64,000 bases of DNA. Source: Tetmemena sp. SeJ-2015 (lineage: Eukaryota > Ciliophora > Spirotrichea > Sporadotrichida > Oxytrichidae). A program made the translations under genes and the position numbers. A model generated the notes under the pieces. The model worked only from the letters and a program-made list of their open reading frames with translations. It searched no databases and was not told the origin of the DNA. Every line of letters begins with the position of its first letter. Within the stretch, counting starts at the first letter, position 1. Where the stretch lies: assembly GCA_027382625.1 (NCBI GenBank), contig JAJKFJ010021114.1:62001-126000 (forward strand), in the 5' to 3' direction. This document shows, in pieces, positions 26,267 through 37,400 of this stretch.

Positions 26267-27437
26267 ATCTAAGTTTTCGTGTTTAGTGAGTCAAGTGCGC
26301 AGATCAAACCCAGACATCTTGGTGTGCACCCCTGGCAGACTGATAGACCTCTTGAAAGAGTACAGCTTAGATCTAAGTGAAGCCCACTACTAAATTCTTG
26401 ATGAGGGAGATAAGATGTTGGACATGGGATTTGAAGAGGATATTAAGGAGATTCAGAGCTACCTGCCCTAGGGTTCTAGAAGCATGGTGTTCTCAGCTAC
26501 TGTGCCTTCCTTCATTTAGGAGCTGGCTAAGAAGCAGTTCCAAAATCCTATTCTCATAGATCTGGTTGGAAATGACACTAACCAAGTGCCAGATAGAATC
26601 AAGAACTTGGGAGTGATGGTTGCTGACAACGAAGCCAGATCAACCCACATTAAGCACTTTATTGACTAATGCATTCAATTTACAATGATGATTGTTTTTG
26701 AGGAGAATAGGGACAAGAAGATCATCATCTTTACTGAAACTAAGCAGGAGGCTAAGGATCTAGAAAGAGAGAGCTACGCTTCGTTCATAGCTCTTCATGG
26801 AGACTTAGAACAGCAGGCCAGAGAATAGAGACTCAACAGATACAGAATCCCAGGCAGCAAGCACATCCTAGTAGCCACAGATGTTGCCTCAAGAGGTTTA
26901 GACATTGATGATATAGACGTTGTGATTCAGTTGGGCTGCCGCCATATTGACTCTTTCGTGCACAGATCAGGAAGAACAGGTAGAATTGGCAAGAAGGGTC
27001 TCAACAAATCAAATAATGATGTGGCTTAGTTTAAAATGGGAATAGAGAGTTTATCATATTCTTCGAGCAAGACGAATTCAAGTTCGTTCTGAATCTGGAA
27101 GATGAGCTCAACATCAACATCGACATCACTAGCATTTAGAAAAATATTTGGATTTACACTACCAAGCTCAAACAGGAGGAAGATGAAGCCACTGAAAAGA
27201 AAACTATCGAAAAGTTGCTAAGCAACGCAACAAAGACCAAGAAGCTTTCAAACTTACCACTCATTGAAAAAATTAAGAATGAATACATGTCTCAGATGTC
27301 GGAGGAACAACAGCTTCAAGTTTTGGACTACTTTATTACCATAAATATTTATTGCGTTACTTGCTCAACAATTATCTAGGCACCCACTTGAACTTAGCCA
27401 ACTAAGTTTCATTCCTTACAGGAGACTCCAGACTCAA
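26267..27437 (+). CDS. DEAD-box RNA helicase, MDS 3 (helicase core centre and C-terminal lobe)
   Basis: This segment encodes motif Ib ([11 protein letters not shown]), motif II in the form DEGD ([12 protein letters not shown]), motif III SAT, motif IV ([12 protein letters not shown]), motif V ([13 protein letters not shown]) and motif VI ([10 protein letters not shown]). An intron of about 46 nt at about 27000 splits [13 protein letters not shown]. It lacks the Q motif, motif I and motif Ia, which are found far away at 46.85 kb and inverted at 28.4 kb. Resemblance is to the DDX21/nucleolar helicase group: [13 protein letters not shown] follows motif VI and the tail is RGG/Ser-rich. It starts within an intron half ending in TTTAG at 26286 and probably ends at pointer CTCAA (27433-27437). 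Confidence 0.92.
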
Positions 27438-27634
27438 GACTCAATTTTTACTATTTAGTTTGAGCTTTGATAATGACCTACTATCCTTCATATTTAATTA
27501 AAAATATACATTTGTTGATATTTATGATAATTGCAAATAATTTTATGGTATGCTTAGTTCTTCTAAATAAGTAACAATTTCTCAATACTTAAGTTTCGAG
27601 TGCACTGACCAGAAATTAGCAAGAGACACCAGAG
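27438..27634 (+). other. probable IES between helicase MDS 3 and MDS 4, pointer CTCAA
   Basis: CTCAA at 27433-27437 and 27635-27639 flanks about 200 bp of AT-rich DNA. The junction keeps the frame for about 30 codons, but a further frame change is needed near 27700, so this pointer is tentative. Confidence 0.4.
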
Positions 27635-28166
27635 CTCAAATCCAAGATTACTGCAATCATTAAATCGATTGACAGATATGATGTGTCTACATATTTTCTA
27701 TCAAGCGAGAATCCCCTATAACTATGTGACTAAAAATGACAGCTCCCATTTCCTATTCGACACTGATGAACACAACGAACAAGCACTATCTGAGTTTGTG
27801 TCAGGCGAGGCGGGGGACTTCCAGAGCACAGACTTCAGAAGAGTTGACACCCTAGATAAGGTTATGAAGGAGATTGTAGAAAAAAGAGTCAAAGTCCACC
27901 AAAGCAGCAACAGTGGAAGAGGCTATGGAAGGGAATCCTCAGGATATTTACATTTTTATAAAATGCTATAATATTCCCAAGGAGGCTAAAGAAGAGGTTC
28001 ATTCACTAGAAGAGACTACAATAACGAAGAGGGCAAAGACTACAACAACAGAAATTCAAGAAGCAGCAACAACTTCTCAGATTCTAATGAATACGGAAAT
28101 AGATCTAGATCAAGTGGAGGTTCTTAAGGCAGAGGAATCAGAGACTATTCTTCTAGAAGGTCATGA
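27635..28166 (+). CDS. DEAD-box helicase, MDS 4 (C-terminal tail)
   Basis: The segment encodes residues ending in FLFDTDEHNEQALSEFVSGE and DKVMKEIVEKRVKVHQSSNS, then a Gly/Arg/Ser-rich tail (RRGSFTRRDYNNEEGKDYNN, RNSRSSNNFSDSNEYG). Stop is TGA at 28164-28166. A 27-bp in-frame insert at 27944-27970 flanked by ATATT repeats interrupts SSGY|SQGGQRRG and looks like a small IES. The RGG-like tail is typical of nucleolar helicases. Position next to MDS 3 and absence of another helicase C-terminus support assignment, but there is no overlap to prove it. Confidence 0.6.
27944..27970 (+). other. 27-bp putative IES in the helicase tail, pointer ATATT
   Basis: ATATT at 27944-27948 and 27971-27975. Removal is in frame and replaces a hydrophobic insert (YLHFYKML) with a continuous Gly/Ser/Arg-rich tail. 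Confidence 0.5.
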
Positions 28167-28360
28167 ATATATTATCAAAACCTTTAACGCCTTAATTAAA
28201 ATTTCATGGTTTATTACATCTTTATCTAGAACCATATGTTTTAACTCAATCTGAAAGTGTCATGCTATTTCTTTGAGTCAAGAATGATTTTTTTGAGCCT
28301 CAATTTCCAGAATTATAAAATAATAGGCATTCATATTCACGGTTGTTAAGGCACAAGAGC

Positions 28361-28540
28361 TAGATGATGCAAATATGATGCTTACTTTGATAAGAGGCTC
28401 TATCTCCACCACCATAGACTAGAACAGATTTGAGGTTAGTGAACTTTTCGACTTAAGTTTGAACTTGAGAGGCAAGTTCTCTAGTTGGTTCTAGAATAAT
28501 GGCTTGAATTTTATTAGTATGGCTCTCAGACTTCTTCCTT
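28361..28540 (-). CDS. DEAD-box RNA helicase, MDS 2 (inverted; motif Ia segment)
   Basis: On the minus strand this 180-bp piece encodes KKSESHTNKIQAIILEPTRE, LASQVQTQVEKF and SVLVYGGGDRASYQ, that is motif Ia (EPTRELA) and the GG motif, exactly the part missing between the 46.85 kb and 26.3 kb pieces. Its upstream edge carries pointer AAGGAAGAAG (minus strand; 28531-28540), shared with 47268-47277. Its downstream edge ends inside an intron that begins GTAAGC at 28385 and carries pointer ATCTA (28361-28365), shared with 26267-26271. With both junctions the helicase frame is continuous. Confidence 0.93.
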
Positions 28541-28989
28541 TCAAATTTGGCATTATATCCTATAAACGAAGGGTTGGAAAGAGTTAAGTTTTATTTTGAT
28601 AAAGTTATAAATTGCTTATTTTTTAATTAAAGGAGGGATCAAAATAATATTCTTTTACTAATACTAAGCAGGGCAAAAAATTTGGCATTCTTATCGTTCC
28701 TTACTTTTAAAAAGCAAGGCATCCATTCTATAGGTTTCAATTTCATATGACTCAGTTTTACAGAAGCCAAAATAGAACTAGCAATTTATCTTTTCTATTT
28801 AAAATTGTCAGCAGAATATCCATACTAGTGCTCAAGTCTAAAGTAAACAAGCTCAAATTGGTTCTCCAATTGCCAAAAGATCCCATAAATTGTTCTGCTT
28901 TTTGCAGTAGAAAACATATTAAGAGTATTGAATTAAATTGCGTATTATAATAATCAGGAGTAGAATAATTGCGAAGTAAATCTAGCAAA

Positions 28990-29450
28990 TCTATGGCTTC
29001 AAACCACCAATCCACTGCAAGAGCCACAACATTCAAAGAAACTCATTTTATTTATATCTAAATTTTAAACTGGCAGCACTAATCATGAAGACAAGCAACT
29101 CAATATCCAAAATGAACTTACTCAGGGAGAATAAGTCCACGCAAACGAAACTTAGAAGAAACTTAAGAAGTAAGTAAATTCATACTAGTTCATAATATTT
29201 AGTTAAAATTCTGCAAGTCCCTCTAAAGCACAAAATAGTCAGGGCAATCCCAACACCAACAACCAAATATCCTCTCCTAGAACATATACACATAATCAAC
29301 TATAGAAAGGATATTATTAAATTTCTGGAATTAGAAAAAGAGATGTATAAGTGTAAGCATCAAAGACTTAATTAAAAGATCTTTAGATTTATAACTACCT
29401 TGGTGTAAGATTGCATACTTTTGGAACCAACTATAACAGTTTTAGTTTTT
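28990..29450 (+). CDS. uncertain Ser/Gln/Asn-rich coding segment
   Basis: Several overlapping plus frames are open (residues like SASPSKAQNSQGNPNTNNQI and GIRKRDVQVQASKTQLKDLQ). The composition resembles other low-complexity proteins here, so this may be the 5' part of the gene that follows. No start or splice structure is certain. The interval 28570-28990 has no gene I can support, although a minus-strand frame (28758-29036) is open. Confidence 0.25.
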
Positions 29451-29474
29451 AATTGTTCGAATTATCTCTTATTT

Positions 29475-29735
29475 ATTTTTCAATTTTTCCTCATTTTAAA
29501 CTATTCTTCGACAAACTAATCTTCATAATTTTCTTCATCATCATATTCTTTCAAATTATTCCACTTATTCTTTATACTCTTACTGCTGCGATTGCTATTG
29601 CTGTAGTTGCTATTACTGTTAAAATTATTGGTCCAAAATTTTTTAAAAAGAGGATTACTAGTTGGAGTCTAACTATAGTCCATGGAGTAACTCTTTTAGC
29701 GGTTCTCTTACAAATCATCAGGTCGTCATTCAAGA
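29475..29735 (-). CDS. Asn/Ser-rich acidic fragment, probable orphan MDS
   Basis: The minus strand reads SYSMDYSQTPTSNPLFKKFW, then an Asn/Ser run and an acidic end (KEYDDEENYEDQFVEEQFKM) to a TGA. That is typical ciliate coding composition. The plus strand of the same interval gives a very hydrophobic ORF that is most likely its antisense shadow. Flanks are AT-rich. It could be an MDS of a gene scrambled elsewhere. Confidence 0.35.
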
Positions 29736-29887
29736 TCTACTTCTTTATTTATTTAAAATATCTCTTATCTCCGATTTTCCATTCGTATTCATCATATAAT
29801 TCTTTTTATTCTATTTATTTATATTGATCTTTGTTTATTGTCACAAATTCAAAATTTATATCAATTTAAATAAATTTAGAAGGGAAA

Positions 29888-32800
29888 ATGTCCATGGAGG
29901 TTCCAACTAAAAGGGTAAGAATAAAGCATAACATGAAATTAATATCCTAAAATAAGATGGGCGATTTATATAGTGCAATTAAATTAATTGAGTAACATAT
30001 AAGTTTAGACTAAAGTCAGTAAATTTCTCAACAACCTAATCTGATACACCTTTAAACAACAGCATCTTACTTGAGGTAGACAACAGCCAGTAACTCTAAG
30101 TCAGTCAAGACCCAGCCTATATCATTCATATTTTATCATTCATCTAATTAAATCAAGTGGCAGCAATTATCAAATCTCCCTCCAAGATAAGAATGAATCT
30201 TCACAAAGCACCCAACAATCACAAGTCATATAACATGGAAACAAAGCAACTGCTCATATTCATAATTCTAATAAAAGTAAGGACACACCAATAAATCTCA
30301 ATAAATTCTAATGATTGAATTGGCTTAATCTTGGAAAGATCTTTATTCTCCTTTTAGATTTAAAATAAGTTCATTTGTAAGAATGATATCTCATTCTAAT
30401 AGATAAACCCTAATCGAATGAGAAGACGAGTGTCAGGGTAGTTCACTAAGCTAATATCTTTTAGATAAATAGATATAATTTCTGTTTATCTCTGTTAGTG
30501 CTACTTGCTATGATATGGATCCAGAGTAGCCATAAAGGAAAAGCTCTTAACCTTAGACTTCCTCTGTAAAAAAGAGTTTGCATTGTAATTATTGCCAATG
30601 AGATTGCTAAAACAAATATAGAAAGAACAGTTAGTCAGAAGTTGGAGTAAAACCCATTCCCTAATGGCTAAATAAAGGACACAACTAAATCTTCATATAA
30701 GATTGCCTCTTAAAAGTAAAGTAGTCTAGCTAAGCAAACAAATGTTGAAATTGGTGTAGTAACTATTAATCCCTTAAAGTCTACTGATTCTACCTCAAAT
30801 TACAAAAAAAGTAACAATTTATTTTCTTCATAAGTATGATTGAAAGCTCATAGATTTCTTCAAAAGCAAATGATTCGACACAAGCACCCAATAGCAAGCG
30901 AAAAATTAATAGACACTCAAAGTCTGGTGTAAGTTCAAAGGTTGCGCAGTAATAGAGCTCAAGGTTTCAAGAGAAACATACCTCATCAACTTCAGTGAAC
31001 TAAGACTAGCTTAGATCGCAAATGAATTCGAATATATCCCATAACAACCTGAAATCCACTGATAGCCCAGCACTTGATTACTTCTCAAAGCAAGATGATG
31101 AAATGACTCCAAACGAACGAGAGCTAAGAGGGTTCATGGATGTTAAAGCCGCTCTAAATTTTCACAGCCTGAACAGTTGCAACACATAGGATAATGCAAG
31201 CTGCTAGGCTCTGAATTCTAATAGGCTTTCAAGTAATCCACCTTAAAATCCTTCCAACAACTCTATTTCAAAGCATTAGAGGTATCCTAACAATCCAATA
31301 CTCAGCAATAGTAAAAGTACTTCCCTACTCAAAACTCCTCAGAACGAGTATAGACCAGGTGATGGCAGTTTCTATCAAAACAATTTGCAAAATAGCATTT
31401 CGAGCAACCCTCGACTCAACTTTTATCCTAGTCCCTCAACAGCTTAAAAGACACAAAATGAAAATGCTACAAGCTTGCATATGAATAGTACTCAAAAGAA
31501 CTTAGTTTCATTGCTCTAAAGAGACTCTAGTGGTTAACTAAATGAAGGAGAGGGCAGCAGCAATAACTTTTCACTTCATTTAGATAGCTACAGAGCTAAG
31601 AATAGGCCTTAAGAGATAGACAGGATATTAAAGTCTCATTTGGAGAAAAAAGGTAAAATTAGGAATTAACAGTAGGAAAATCAACAATAGAAGATTTATT
31701 TTTAAGATTAGAGAAACCTAAAGCTTGGGAAACTCTTTTAACTAGGATCTAGATTCAAAACTAGGTCGCATCAGAGGAGAAGACGAGTACGAGAACCTCA
31801 TGATGGTTATAGAAGATGATAACCCTTACGACTCTTGCCAAGGAGGCAATAGGTAAATGGTGATAGGTTCATCTGATCTTCACTTTAAAAACAAATCTAA
31901 GCAATAAAACCTAAATGAGGAGCCTCTTTGTAACTTTGCCAATAATGAAGAGCACAAGAATTTTCAAAATATTTAGCATCTTTTAAATCAGTAAAGAGAT
32001 GACGCTGATATTAACTTGCTCATTAGCCCAAGAGACGACTCATCATATGAATACTGCAGAGGATTTACTATGCATCAGTTTTAAGAATTGAAAGGAGAAG
32101 ACTTTTAGGAAGTAATTTCAGATTGTGGAGACGACAACTTTAGCGCATAAGGGCCTCTTAGTTATAGAAATGATGGGTAATTTAAAAAGCATCAGCCCAA
32201 AGGTGGCATGTTCTAAGGATATTATCATTCAATCATAATTCAAATTATAATTATTCACTCAAATATATAATGAAATTTAATTTCTTAATAGCCAATGATA
32301 TTTATTTTCCTTTGCATTTAATAGCAAAGAAGACTAAAAGTAGGGAGTGGAGTGAGTCCCAAATTGGAGATGAAGCAAAAGTCGAGCAAAAGTAGGACTT
32401 TCATAGAGAGGAGCAGTCAAAATCCAGATCTTAAGTTAGATAGGTCCTTAGATTCATCTTAAGGAAAGCTCTCACTTCCTCACCAGTCTACCAAAGTTAT
32501 TGAGAAAATTCCCAGCCAAAGTTCAATCGGCCCTCAAACTTCTTCTCAAAAGCAGATTCAACTCTCAGCAAAGAGAAACTTAGCAAAGTAATCTTCAATC
32601 TAAGCGAGCTCAAAAAATCTTCCCTTTTGTAACAACTTATTCACAAGTAAGAAGCAGACTACTCACAAAAGGGACAACGATAACTCAGTTTCATAGTCAA
32701 GACTAGGAGCCTCAAACTACAATACCAAAGAAATGTCCCTCGTTAGGAAGGGAACAGAGGCTGCTAATCACATACCGATAGATGTCAGTCTTAATAGAAA

Positions 32801-33548
32801 GCAAAACCAAGACAAGAGTCGATTCAAGACTTCCAAGTAACTCTCAAATCATAAGAAGGACAGAATTGCTACTAGGGAGATATCATTGACAAAAACTCAC
32901 CATAAAATAATTGAAGAGAGCTAGAACCTTACAACTAACGCAAAAAATATTTCCCAGTCAGCTCAAAAGCGCTTTTCCTACTATGGAGGTAAGGCAGGCA
33001 TAGGTATCGAAACTAGTTCAAACGATACTTAGAACTTGTCTAAAAAGCTTAATGGGAGGCAGAAAACTGTAAGCCAAGCAAGGCTTAATATCCACTCTAG
33101 TAAAATTGGATAAGATTAAGAGATGAAATTGAACTCATCTAAAGGAGTTTAAGAGCGGAAAATCTCACAAGGAAAGAAAAGAGAGACTGATTAAAAAGGG
33201 CAAAGGGATCGACGAACTCCAAGCTCTGCTATCAAGCAAAGTAAACTTAATTTACTCAGTCAAACCATGAAAGTAGTACTAGAATCTCCTAAGCTGAAGA
33301 ATCAATGCTCTTAGAATAGCAATTAATTCCTTGAGAATTAGCTCACTCAGCCAATTCTTTGCAACCAAAACTCTCAAAAATTGTTGATGAACCTTATGGA
33401 GGGCTACGATCAGGAGTTTTAAACATCGGAGAAGGATTTAGAAAACGAAGATATGATGCAAGAAATTGAACATGCCACTAACGACTAAGATCGACCTTAA
33501 AGAGAGTTTGAAGTTTAGCTTTACACTCATAGCTCATACATTTAATGA
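29888..33548 (+). CDS. large Ser/Asn/Gln/Lys-rich hypothetical protein
   Basis: ATG at 29888 (MSMEVPTKRVRIKHN) is followed by coding pieces with small AT-rich interruptions to about 30830. Two long low-complexity blocks follow, coded 30835-32220 and 32320-33548. Recognisable compositional features are a basic motif NRMRRRVSGQFTKL (near 30420), a Ser/Asn-rich centre, an acidic block (GEDEYENLMMVIEDDNPYDS, near 31780) and a Lys/Ser/Gln-rich C-terminus ending at TGA 33546-33548. No enzymatic domain is visible. It may be a regulatory scaffold. IESs are likely near 30300, 31660-31730 and 32230-32320. Confidence 0.5.
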
Positions 33549-33599
33549 AAATAATTCAAATTATATTCGGAATTTATACTAGCAGACTTAAAATTTCTT

Positions 33600-34413
33600 A
33601 AGTCAACAGCTTTAAGTTGGAGCATTCAATTGGCCAAGTTAATTCGGAAATGACACTCAAAACTCGCAGAATTTATAAATTATAAAAGACTTTCTCCTTT
33701 AGTCATCCAGAGATTAGACCACTAATTAAGCAAGCTCACAATAGTACTAAGATTAATCTAACTCCACCTTTTAAAGTGATTTATATAAAACTTTATGTTT
33801 CAACCCTTAAACTTATGCTTATTGGGTTCTTATATAATTATAAGCTTGCGCATATTTACTTAGCTTTCTGAGATTAAGCAAAGAGTTTCTTTAGTTTTTA
33901 GAGCGTTGCAAGATAAGATAAGTAACCTTAACTCCACAGTGGACGAACTTTCGCTCGAAAATAAGATTCTTAAGCGTCGACTCATTTATTGCCAAATTTA
34001 CTAAATTCAAATTCATTTTCATTTTTATTTACTCAGCTATAGCAATAAACGAGTAAATAACCTACAGATTCGTGATAGTTACAAGTATAGGTATTAATTT
34101 GCAAGTTTATTTTTATAATGAGGAAAGCTTGCGAACAAGAAAGAGATATTTGGACTAATTTAAAAGAATTGATAATCAAAAATTAAAGCAAGGTCAATTG
34201 AATAATGAGCTTATAGAAGACTCAAATTTCGGAAATAGCATATAATAAATTATGAAGGGAATCTCACAAAGGACATCTAGTTGTTCAATTATTCTTCTGA
34301 GGCTTCTTCTTGGAGACTTGAACGATGTACCTCATCCTTATCTGAGAAGTGCTGTAGACGATGTAAACTTGGCGAATGCATTTTTAAATAAATACTTGCT
34401 TTAAACTTAATGA
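33600..34413 (+). CDS. short coiled-coil hypothetical segment
   Basis: The plus strand encodes residues like QVNSEMTLKTRRIYKLQKTF, then a leucine-heptad piece (ALQDKISNLNSTVDELSLEN) near 33900-33970. A last piece (LRTRKRYLDQFKRIDNQKLK) ends at TGA 34411-34413. AT-rich DNA at 33790-33890 and 33990-34110 separates the pieces (introns or IESs). It may be the 3' part of the preceding gene. It converges on the PARP gene with almost no spacer. Confidence 0.35.
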
Positions 34414-34414
34414 A

Positions 34415-37400
34415 GTTGGATTACTCGTTGTGCTGTAATTAGAACATCTTCTATAGATGTGGCTTGTCTGCATGGTAATCAATAACTTTACCGAAGGGAA
34501 TCTTGACTCCATTGGGGCAGACAAGAGTGTTCTTGTAGCCTGGTCCTCTGCGGCCCATTCCCTTGACGCTGCTGAATGGATAGTCTAGCTTCTCCACTTA
34601 CTCTGAGGTGTAAAGTTCCTTGCTCTTTCCTAGAGCAACTTCACAAAGTAGCATAAGATAGGAGTCTTGCTATTAGTAGCCTCTGTTTGCGTAGCCCAAA
34701 CTCTTTTCAAACATATCTGCGAAGTAGACACCTTTGCCGAACATGTAGCCAGTTACTGGGGCCTCAGGAGGAGCAATACGAAGACCCTAGCTCAAAATAC
34801 CGATGAAGTTAAACATGGCAGATCCGTGGAAGAGTAGGAAATGGTTAGGCACATCCTTGTAAGCTGAGATCATTTCAGCTTCTCCTTTGCGCTGGAACTT
34901 GAAAATGTTAGAAATCTCAAATCCTTCTTAGAAGTTATTATGCCCTTGATTCAGAAACTGAAAATAAAATCATAACGCTAATTAAGATAAGATATATAGA
35001 ATTTTTAATCAATTTTAAAGAAATCTTATAATAGCTACTAAAAAAGAAAAAATTTTAAAAAATTCAATGAGTTAAAATTGGGAAAGAAAAAACAAATAGA
35101 GGGGATGACTAACTCTTGAAATTTATTTTCTTCAATTTAAAAACCCCAGAAAAAATTTTTTAAAATTTTAAAATAATCCCAAAAATTACTTTATTGCAAA
35201 TTTAAAATTTAAAATTTTGGGGTTTTATTTTTTGTTTTTTAATTTAAAAAATAATTTTTCCATTTTTAAAATTTTAAAAGTTTTTAAAAAATTGATTGCT
35301 GTGTCTGGTATTTTCAATGTACTAGTGAATGACCTCAAACTCTCCTGATTCTTTCTCTAAGGGTTCAATCAGCAAGTTGAGTGCGTCGTGCACATAGTCT
35401 ACTGGATTTTGATCTTGCTGCTTATACAGTGCAGCTAATAGCATCTTTGATGCATATTCGATGTTTGTGAGACCCTCGAGCATATCATATTGCTGTTTAA
35501 TCTAATGACCGTAGTTCATAGGAGGAGCAATTTAGTTTTTGTACTGAGAGAGAGGAATGAGTTCATAGTATCTGCTAGACAACTCGCAAATCTTTTCCTT
35601 CACAGCTGCCAATTCATCATAGTTAGCATTAATTCCTTCCTTTGAGATTCTCTGGTCTTCTTCAATGCAACCCTAGATTTCCATGAGGATTTGTCTAGCC
35701 TCGATCAAAGATTCCTTCTTTACTGATGAGAAAGGCATCACATCGGGGTCAAGCCCAAATTGGTTCATTGCCCTTTGGTAACTCATAAGTAATGAGAAAT
35801 AATCCTATCTGTAATTGGGGCAGTTTACATGGTGACGTTAGAAATCTCTTCAAACAGATCAAATACAGGCTGGCTGAGTCTTGATTTAGGGCACTTTTCG
35901 TAATCGAAGGGTTGAAGGTAGTCTTCGAACTTGACTGTGATGTAATTTACTCTGGTGATGTTGTACTTCTTCTTCACTCTTGAGAAGGTGTCTAACTCGT
36001 CAAAGTTATTTCCTCCAGTCTTTGCTTTGAAGATAGTTCTGAACTCCTTCTTTGCTTCTTCCAAATCGTTAAAGGGAGTTCTTTGGTTCATTCCGTTTTC
36101 TCCGATTCTACCATAGCGAGTGAATATTAAAAAGTTCGTAAGTTTAAATTTGAAAACTACATAGAGGTCACGATTGGAATCATGGAGTAGCTGCATTTTG
36201 TAGAACACATAGTCGCCATAGATACCGTTCTTCAAGTCAACTTTAGTAAGATAAACATCCCATGCTTGATCTTTCTCTAAGTCATAGTAGACCTGGTAGG
36301 ATTTCTCAAATTTTCCAGTGGTATCAACAGGAATCTTGAAATCTTATTCCTTTGCTAGTCTCTTTTCCCTTTCTTGGGCATCAAGCATGTAAGCCTCAGA
36401 GTCAGCTTCAAAATCTACTTTACTAAGATCACTTTATAATTTAAATGATTTAGTGAATAATAGGAGCAGGCCAATTCTTGTTGTCAACCTAGGACAGAGA
36501 TCTTTTGAAGACGTTGATATCAAGGTTTTGACCAGTAAGCTTTTAAAGTTCTTTGTTCATCACACCGCTTTCCTGCTCAACTGCGTAGTGAAGAGGAGTT
36601 TTACCATTTGCAATTTACTCAATCTAATAAGATATAGACAATAATTATTGCATCCTTCAAGGTTAGGTTAAATTTGGCATTGCTTAGAAGCTTGAGAATG
36701 CTCACATTCTCATAGGAACCATAACGAAGGGGATTAACAACATAATGAGCTGCAGATCTTCCCGTCACATCTTGGCAGTTAGTATTTGCTTAGAGTGATC
36801 TCTTGTTCTCCAGCAAGATTGTCACTAAATTAATCTCTTCCAAATTAAAATGTGAAGGTAAGGTGTTTACTTTACCATTTCGTTGTTATTCATAACAGCA
36901 TGCATAATTGGATCTCTGCCATCACTATCGCAAATGTTAATCTTCGCTCCATGCTCTATGAGTCCAATTAAATTAGACCTCATGATCTCATTGCCAGGAT
37001 TGAGTCTTATAAGAGTGATAATCGGTGTGGACATATATTTGCCTTCAGGGTTATAATGATGATCTTTTACTTCTTCTTTCTTGAAAGCTGGTTTAAAAGT
37101 TTCCTCTGGGTAAACAATGTTTACATCAGCTCCTGCCTTCACTAAGCAAAGGAAGAAACACAAATATTATAGGAAGATGTTTTGAATCATGAAGTCAGGC
37201 CTGTATACCCATTATTCTAAGGCTTTTCCTTTAAGACAGAGTGCAATAGGAGTGAAGCCCTCATTATCTACCTCATTTGGATTATAAGGAGGATTTTCCA
37301 TTAGTAGTAATTGAACAAGCAAGAGTGACCCTCCGATGACTGCGTAGTGCAAAGCGTTTCTTCCAAACTTATCCTTAGCTCTCAAATTTACTCCTCTTTT

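Noticed and set aside
29453..29827. Plus-strand hydrophobic ORF resembling a multi-pass membrane protein
   Set aside because: Its minus strand encodes a typical Asn/Ser-rich and acidic ciliate segment; the hydrophobic frame is the expected antisense of Asn/Ser/Glu codons.
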